The notes under the pieces: model-generated
What the model saw: only the letters and a program-made list of their open reading frames with translations
What the model was told of the DNA's origin: nothing
Databases searched by the model: none
Shown here: one piece after another, positions 13,611-15,522 of the stretch
Layout of the letters: every line of letters starts with the position of its first letter
Position numbering within the stretch: the stretch's first letter is position 1
Source: Bacillota bacterium
GTDB lineage: Bacteria; Bacillota; Bacilli; Alicyclobacillales; SLC66
Direction of reading: 5' to 3'
NCBI GenBank assembly: GCA_021846145.1
Contig: JAJZCJ010000047.1
Coordinates: forward strand, 1 to 15,522
Length of the DNA: 15,522 nucleotides
Made by a program: the position numbers and the translations under genes

Positions 13611-13637
13611 ATCGATCAGATCGATTATCCTAATCGA
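13611..13637. promoter_or_regulatory. Two overlapping inverted repeats in the MFS leader
   Basis: ATCGATC-A-GATCGAT (13611-13625) is a perfect interrupted palindrome. TCGATTA-TCC-TAATCGA (13621-13637) is a 7-bp hairpin sharing five bases with it, so the two cannot form at the same time. They lie between the proposed promoter and the leader ribosome binding site. They could be a repressor operator or alternative RNA hairpins. Confidence 0.5.
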
Positions 13638-13654
13638 AACTCGTGCATGACAAC

Positions 13655-13683
13655 ATAATACCTCCGGCGTAATATCAAGTAAA
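13655..13683 (-). promoter_or_regulatory. Probable sigma-A promoter of the MFS leader
   Basis: Read on the minus strand: TTTACT (13683-13678) as -35, a 17-base spacer, and TATTAT (13660-13655) as -10. The -10 matches consensus at five of six positions and the spacing is ideal. Transcription would start near 13648, giving a leader of about 290 bases before the transporter. Confidence 0.55.
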
Positions 13684-13688
13684 AGGGC

Positions 13689-13832
13689 ATGCAGGATATG
13701 ATGGGGAGATATTGGGACTGCAAGGTATTAGAGTGGAAGCCCGTGCCCTGCACCAACCGCAATGGTCAAGAGATATCATGTCACAGTACTTTCGATAAAC
13801 ACAGTCGCTGTCCGCTTCGCGATTCCGGATAG
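13689..13832 (+). other. Gene-free stretch with overlapping uncertain frames
   Basis: Two plus-strand frames are open here: a 47-codon frame from ATG 13689, and another reading EILGLQGIRVEARALHQPQW and ending at 13798. The second faintly recalls the start of ISL3-like transposases, but neither has a ribosome binding site or a firm motif. Nothing else is recognised between the MFS promoter and the next gene except its ribosome binding site (AAAGGGG). Confidence 0.2.
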
Positions 13833-13862
13833 ATAAATCCAAATATTTGAAAGGGGAACAAC

Positions 13863-14198
13863 ATGAACTCTGATGTGATGCGTTCGTATCGTAACCAATA
13901 TAATGGTCTCATGATGGAATCTGATCCATTCTTTCAAGAGTTTGGATCATTGGATGACAAAGTATATGCTGGTGGTGTAATCAGCAAAAAACACAAAGAA
14001 TTGATGGGGCTTGCGATTTCTGTAACGACACGGTGCAATGAATGCATCCTTTATCACATAGATGGCTGTGTCAAAGAAGCAGCAAGCAATGCGGAAATCA
14101 TTGAAGCGATTAAAATTGGAGTTATTGCAGGCGGTTCTATTACGTATCCAAATGCTCGGTTTGCGTTTGAGATGCTTAAAGAGATAGGCATTATTTAG
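13863..14198 (+). CDS. Carboxymuconolactone decarboxylase/AhpD-like protein
   Basis: 111 residues; AAAGGGG lies about 8 bases before the ATG. The sequence is all-helical. The conserved core is KHKELMGLAISVTTRCNECI followed by LYHIDGCVKEAAS: Cys58, Cys61 and His65 form the CxxC-xxx-H site of AhpD-type proteins, and the C-terminal half has EIIEAIKIGVIAGGSITYPN. Proteins of this size (YurZ group) form hexamers in the cytoplasm. With the redox-active cysteine pair it is more likely a peroxidase/disulfide reductase partner than a decarboxylase. The following nitrilase-like gene is 102 bases away, so a shared transcript is possible but not shown. Confidence 0.9.
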   Translation: MNSDVMRSYRNQYNGLMMESDPFFQEFGSLDDKVYAGGVISKKHKELMGLAISVTTRCNECILYHIDGCVKEAASNAEIIEAIKIGVIAGGSITYPNARFAFEMLKEIGII

Positions 14199-14300
14199 AT
14201 TTCGTATTGTGCATATTCACCGTAATATCTCTTCTTGCATAATCGTCTTAACCGGACTTGAGAACCAGCTTGCGTCTACATAGTTAGGGGGCTGTATGTT

Positions 14301-15056
14301 ATGAGAGTTGCATTAGCGCAAACCAGATTTCCACAAACCATAGACGAAGGCACTCGAATTGTTCTAACCACTGTATCGGAGGCAGCTCAGCAACAGTGCG
14401 ATATTATTTGTTTCCCTGAGTCTATCATCCCAGGATTACGGGGAGTGGGTTATTCTGTTGAGCCGTATGACCATAGTCGGATGATGGAAATTCTTGATGA
14501 AGTTCGCTTTCAAGCACAACGACTCGGAATTTCCGTAATTTTGCCGATGGAATGGAAAGATCATTTGGGGCTCCATATTGTAGCGTTTGTGATTTCTGGG
14601 AGTGGAGAGATACTAGGGTATCAAACAAAGAATCAGTATGACCCTGACGAAGACAGATTCGGATATGTACCTAGTAATCGCCGAGAGGTATTTGAAATCA
14701 ATGGCGTTACTTTTGGAATTGTAATCTGTCATGAGGGGTGGCGATACCCTGAGACGGTACGATGGGCCGCTCGTCAAGGAGCAACGATTGTATTTCACCC
14801 GCAGTTTACCGGTTTAGTGGACAATCCGCAATTTTATCAAGGTGCCATGGTTTGTAGGAGCCAAGAAAACAACATATTTTTCGCCAGCGTAAACTACGCG
14901 ATCGAATCTCAAAGTGTCACGACATCGCTGATTTCTCCATTCGGCGAGCGATTGACAGTTGCTGATCCAGGGAGAGAGCAGTTACTGGTTTGGGACATCG
15001 ATCCAGGTCAAGCGAGTGGACTGCTGGCTAATCGGTATCACCCTGAACTGTTTTAA
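14301..15056 (+). CDS. Nitrilase-superfamily carbon-nitrogen hydrolase
   Basis: 251 residues from the ATG at 14301, after TAGGGGGCTG. The catalytic triad is visible: Glu40 in CFPESIIPG, Lys110 in GYQTKNQYDPDED, and Cys143 in GIVICHEGWRYPE. The latter is followed by VRWAARQGATIVFHP, as in the aliphatic amidase/carbamoylase branches of the family. Enzymes of this fold use the Cys to attack an amide or nitrile carbon and release ammonia or an amine; they are cytoplasmic and oligomeric. Substrate is not predictable; the motif spacing and the CHEGWRYPE context fit small amidases rather than true nitrilases. No terminator is seen behind it, and 230 bases of AT-rich DNA follow. Confidence 0.92.
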   Translation: MRVALAQTRFPQTIDEGTRIVLTTVSEAAQQQCDIICFPESIIPGLRGVGYSVEPYDHSRMMEILDEVRFQAQRLGISVILPMEWKDHLGLHIVAFVISGSGEILGYQTKNQYDPDEDRFGYVPSNRREVFEINGVTFGIVICHEGWRYPETVRWAARQGATIVFHPQFTGLVDNPQFYQGAMVCRSQENNIFFASVNYAIESQSVTTSLISPFGERLTVADPGREQLLVWDIDPGQASGLLANRYHPELF

Positions 15057-15285
15057 ATTACTGTAAAAGAATCTTCAAATGAATACCAGTTGCAAATCAT
15101 CGACTTGTAAAACGAAATATTTTCGTAAGATTTGTGTATTCTGCAAATTTGAAATTGCAAGGACTAAAACGAGAACAATGATCATAAATGAAATTTTTTC
15201 TTCTGTTAACGGGAGGGCTAATCCTGTAAAGCACGACAATGGATCAGTAAGCGATTGTTATGGTACTCAAGGGGTAGATATAGAT
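15057..15285. other. AT-rich spacer before the second protease gene
   Basis: No gene is supported. A small hairpin ACGAAA-tat-TTTCGT lies at 15112-15126. A frame from ATG 15178 begins MIINEIFSSVNG, which briefly resembles the start of QueE-type radical SAM proteins, but the rest does not. The promoter of the second protease copy should be in the last part, since the upstream identity with copy A begins only at 15286. Confidence 0.35.
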
Positions 15286-15522
15286 AGTATAGGTTAACTG
15301 GGCTTGACAGTAAAAGGAGGACATATGGTGCTTCGATTGGTTGTGTCGATTATACTCACGATTGTCGCGGCAGCGATCATTCTGGCTTCTGCCCTGGGTA
15401 TTGTCAGCAAGGCAACTTCTGCCTCCCAACTGCGGCTCGGAGAAGGGATGGAGCCAAAGCTCGTGCTGTACCGGCTGTCGCGATTTGTTCGGTATATGCA
15501 CTGGATTGGATTTATTCCTTTT
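15286..15522 (+). repeat. Direct repeat copy B: leader and 5' end of second M48 protease gene
   Basis: Matches 888-1124 with 12 mismatches in 237 bases (about 95% identity), all of them between 15326 and 15431. It runs to the window edge, so its full length is unknown. Confidence 0.95.
15325..15522 (+). CDS. M48 family membrane metalloprotease paralogue, 5' end only
   Basis: 66 codons are visible from the ATG at 15325, with the same AAAAGGAGG site four bases upstream as the first copy. The product begins MVLRLVVSIILTIVAAAIIL. It differs from copy one at residues 2, 3, 14, 29, 31, 33 and 36 (for example Met29 to Lys and Arg36 to Leu) and is identical from residue 37 onward. The first membrane helix and the start of the second are present; the zinc site would lie outside the window. 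It is presumably a full paralogue, but a truncated copy cannot be excluded. Confidence 0.85.
   Translation, partial: MVLRLVVSIILTIVAAAIILASALGIVSKATSASQLRLGEGMEPKLVLYRLSRFVRYMHWIGFIPF

Noticed and set aside
13697..13798. ISL3-like transposase N-terminus (EILGLQGIRVEAR)
   Set aside because: The resemblance is short, with no start site, cysteine cluster or terminal repeats; kept only as a note in the gap entry.
15178..15297. QueE-like start (MIINEIFSSVNG)
   Set aside because: Similarity ends after about 12 residues; there is no radical SAM cysteine motif and the frame stops at 15297.
1..15522. CRISPR arrays, tRNA and rRNA genes
   Set aside because: No evenly spaced direct repeats, cloverleaf-like or conserved rRNA sequences were seen on either strand.

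Overview
The window looks like chromosomal accessory DNA of a Gram-positive Bacillota, class Bacilli. Most genes have purine-rich ribosome binding sites, and the families present fit: AbrB/SpoVT regulators, an ECF sigma factor, a soluble chemoreceptor, a PadR-glycosyltransferase pair, and a surface-protein module of the copper-amine-oxidase-like type. That module and the zinc-ribbon AbrB variant recall Alicyclobacillaceae-like bacilli, but the genus cannot be fixed from sequence alone. Base composition is patchy. The ECF block (about 7280-9560) is visibly GC-richer, and the chemoreceptor/AbrB block (about 10270-11580) is AT-rich, which suggests a mosaic.

Layout. 1-2090: the 3' part of an MFS efflux pump, then an intact M48 membrane metalloprotease. 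2091-3004: a frameshifted unknown ORF, an intact small helical protein built from an internal duplication, and a short orphan reading frame. 3005-4297: an AraC-type regulator and a VOC/glyoxalase-fold protein forming a probable operon closed by a hairpin. 4298-6696: a stretch rich in gene remains (retropepsin-like protease tail, VapC toxin cut after about 49 residues, tail of an unknown gene, PadR regulator, macrolide-type glycosyltransferase). It also carries an intact VapB-like antitoxin and an isoprenylcysteine-methyltransferase-like membrane enzyme. 6765-7163: a Nudix hydrolase. 7277-9556: a divergent module with an ECF sigma factor and a membrane protein on the minus strand, and a DUF4097-like anchored beta-repeat protein and a small membrane protein on the plus strand. 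9557-10267: a fragment of a copper-amine-oxidase-like domain, a terminator, three successive hairpins and a frameshifted membrane-protein start.

10268-11577: a soluble methyl-accepting chemoreceptor (minus) and an AbrB regulator with an added zinc-ribbon-like tail (plus). 11578-11996: a SRAP/HMCES-type DNA-protein crosslink gene broken by an internal deletion. 12119-13683: an MFS transporter (minus) behind a leader region holding a promoter, two overlapping inverted repeats, a 41-codon leader ORF with a strong ribosome binding site, and an intrinsic terminator before the transporter start. This is the layout of ribosome-mediated attenuation. 13863-15056: a carboxymuconolactone-decarboxylase/AhpD-like protein and a nitrilase-superfamily hydrolase. 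15286-15522: a second, near-identical copy of the M48 promoter-proximal region and N-terminus, cut by the window edge.

Two points stand out. First, the whole interior lies between direct repeats (888-1124 and 15286-15522, 14,398 bp apart) that are the 5' ends of two paralogous M48 protease genes. Second, the transporter leader at 13413-13683 reads as a regulatory device rather than decay. The number of broken genes between intact ones (at least six well-supported) suggests a region of repeated insertion, deletion and loss.
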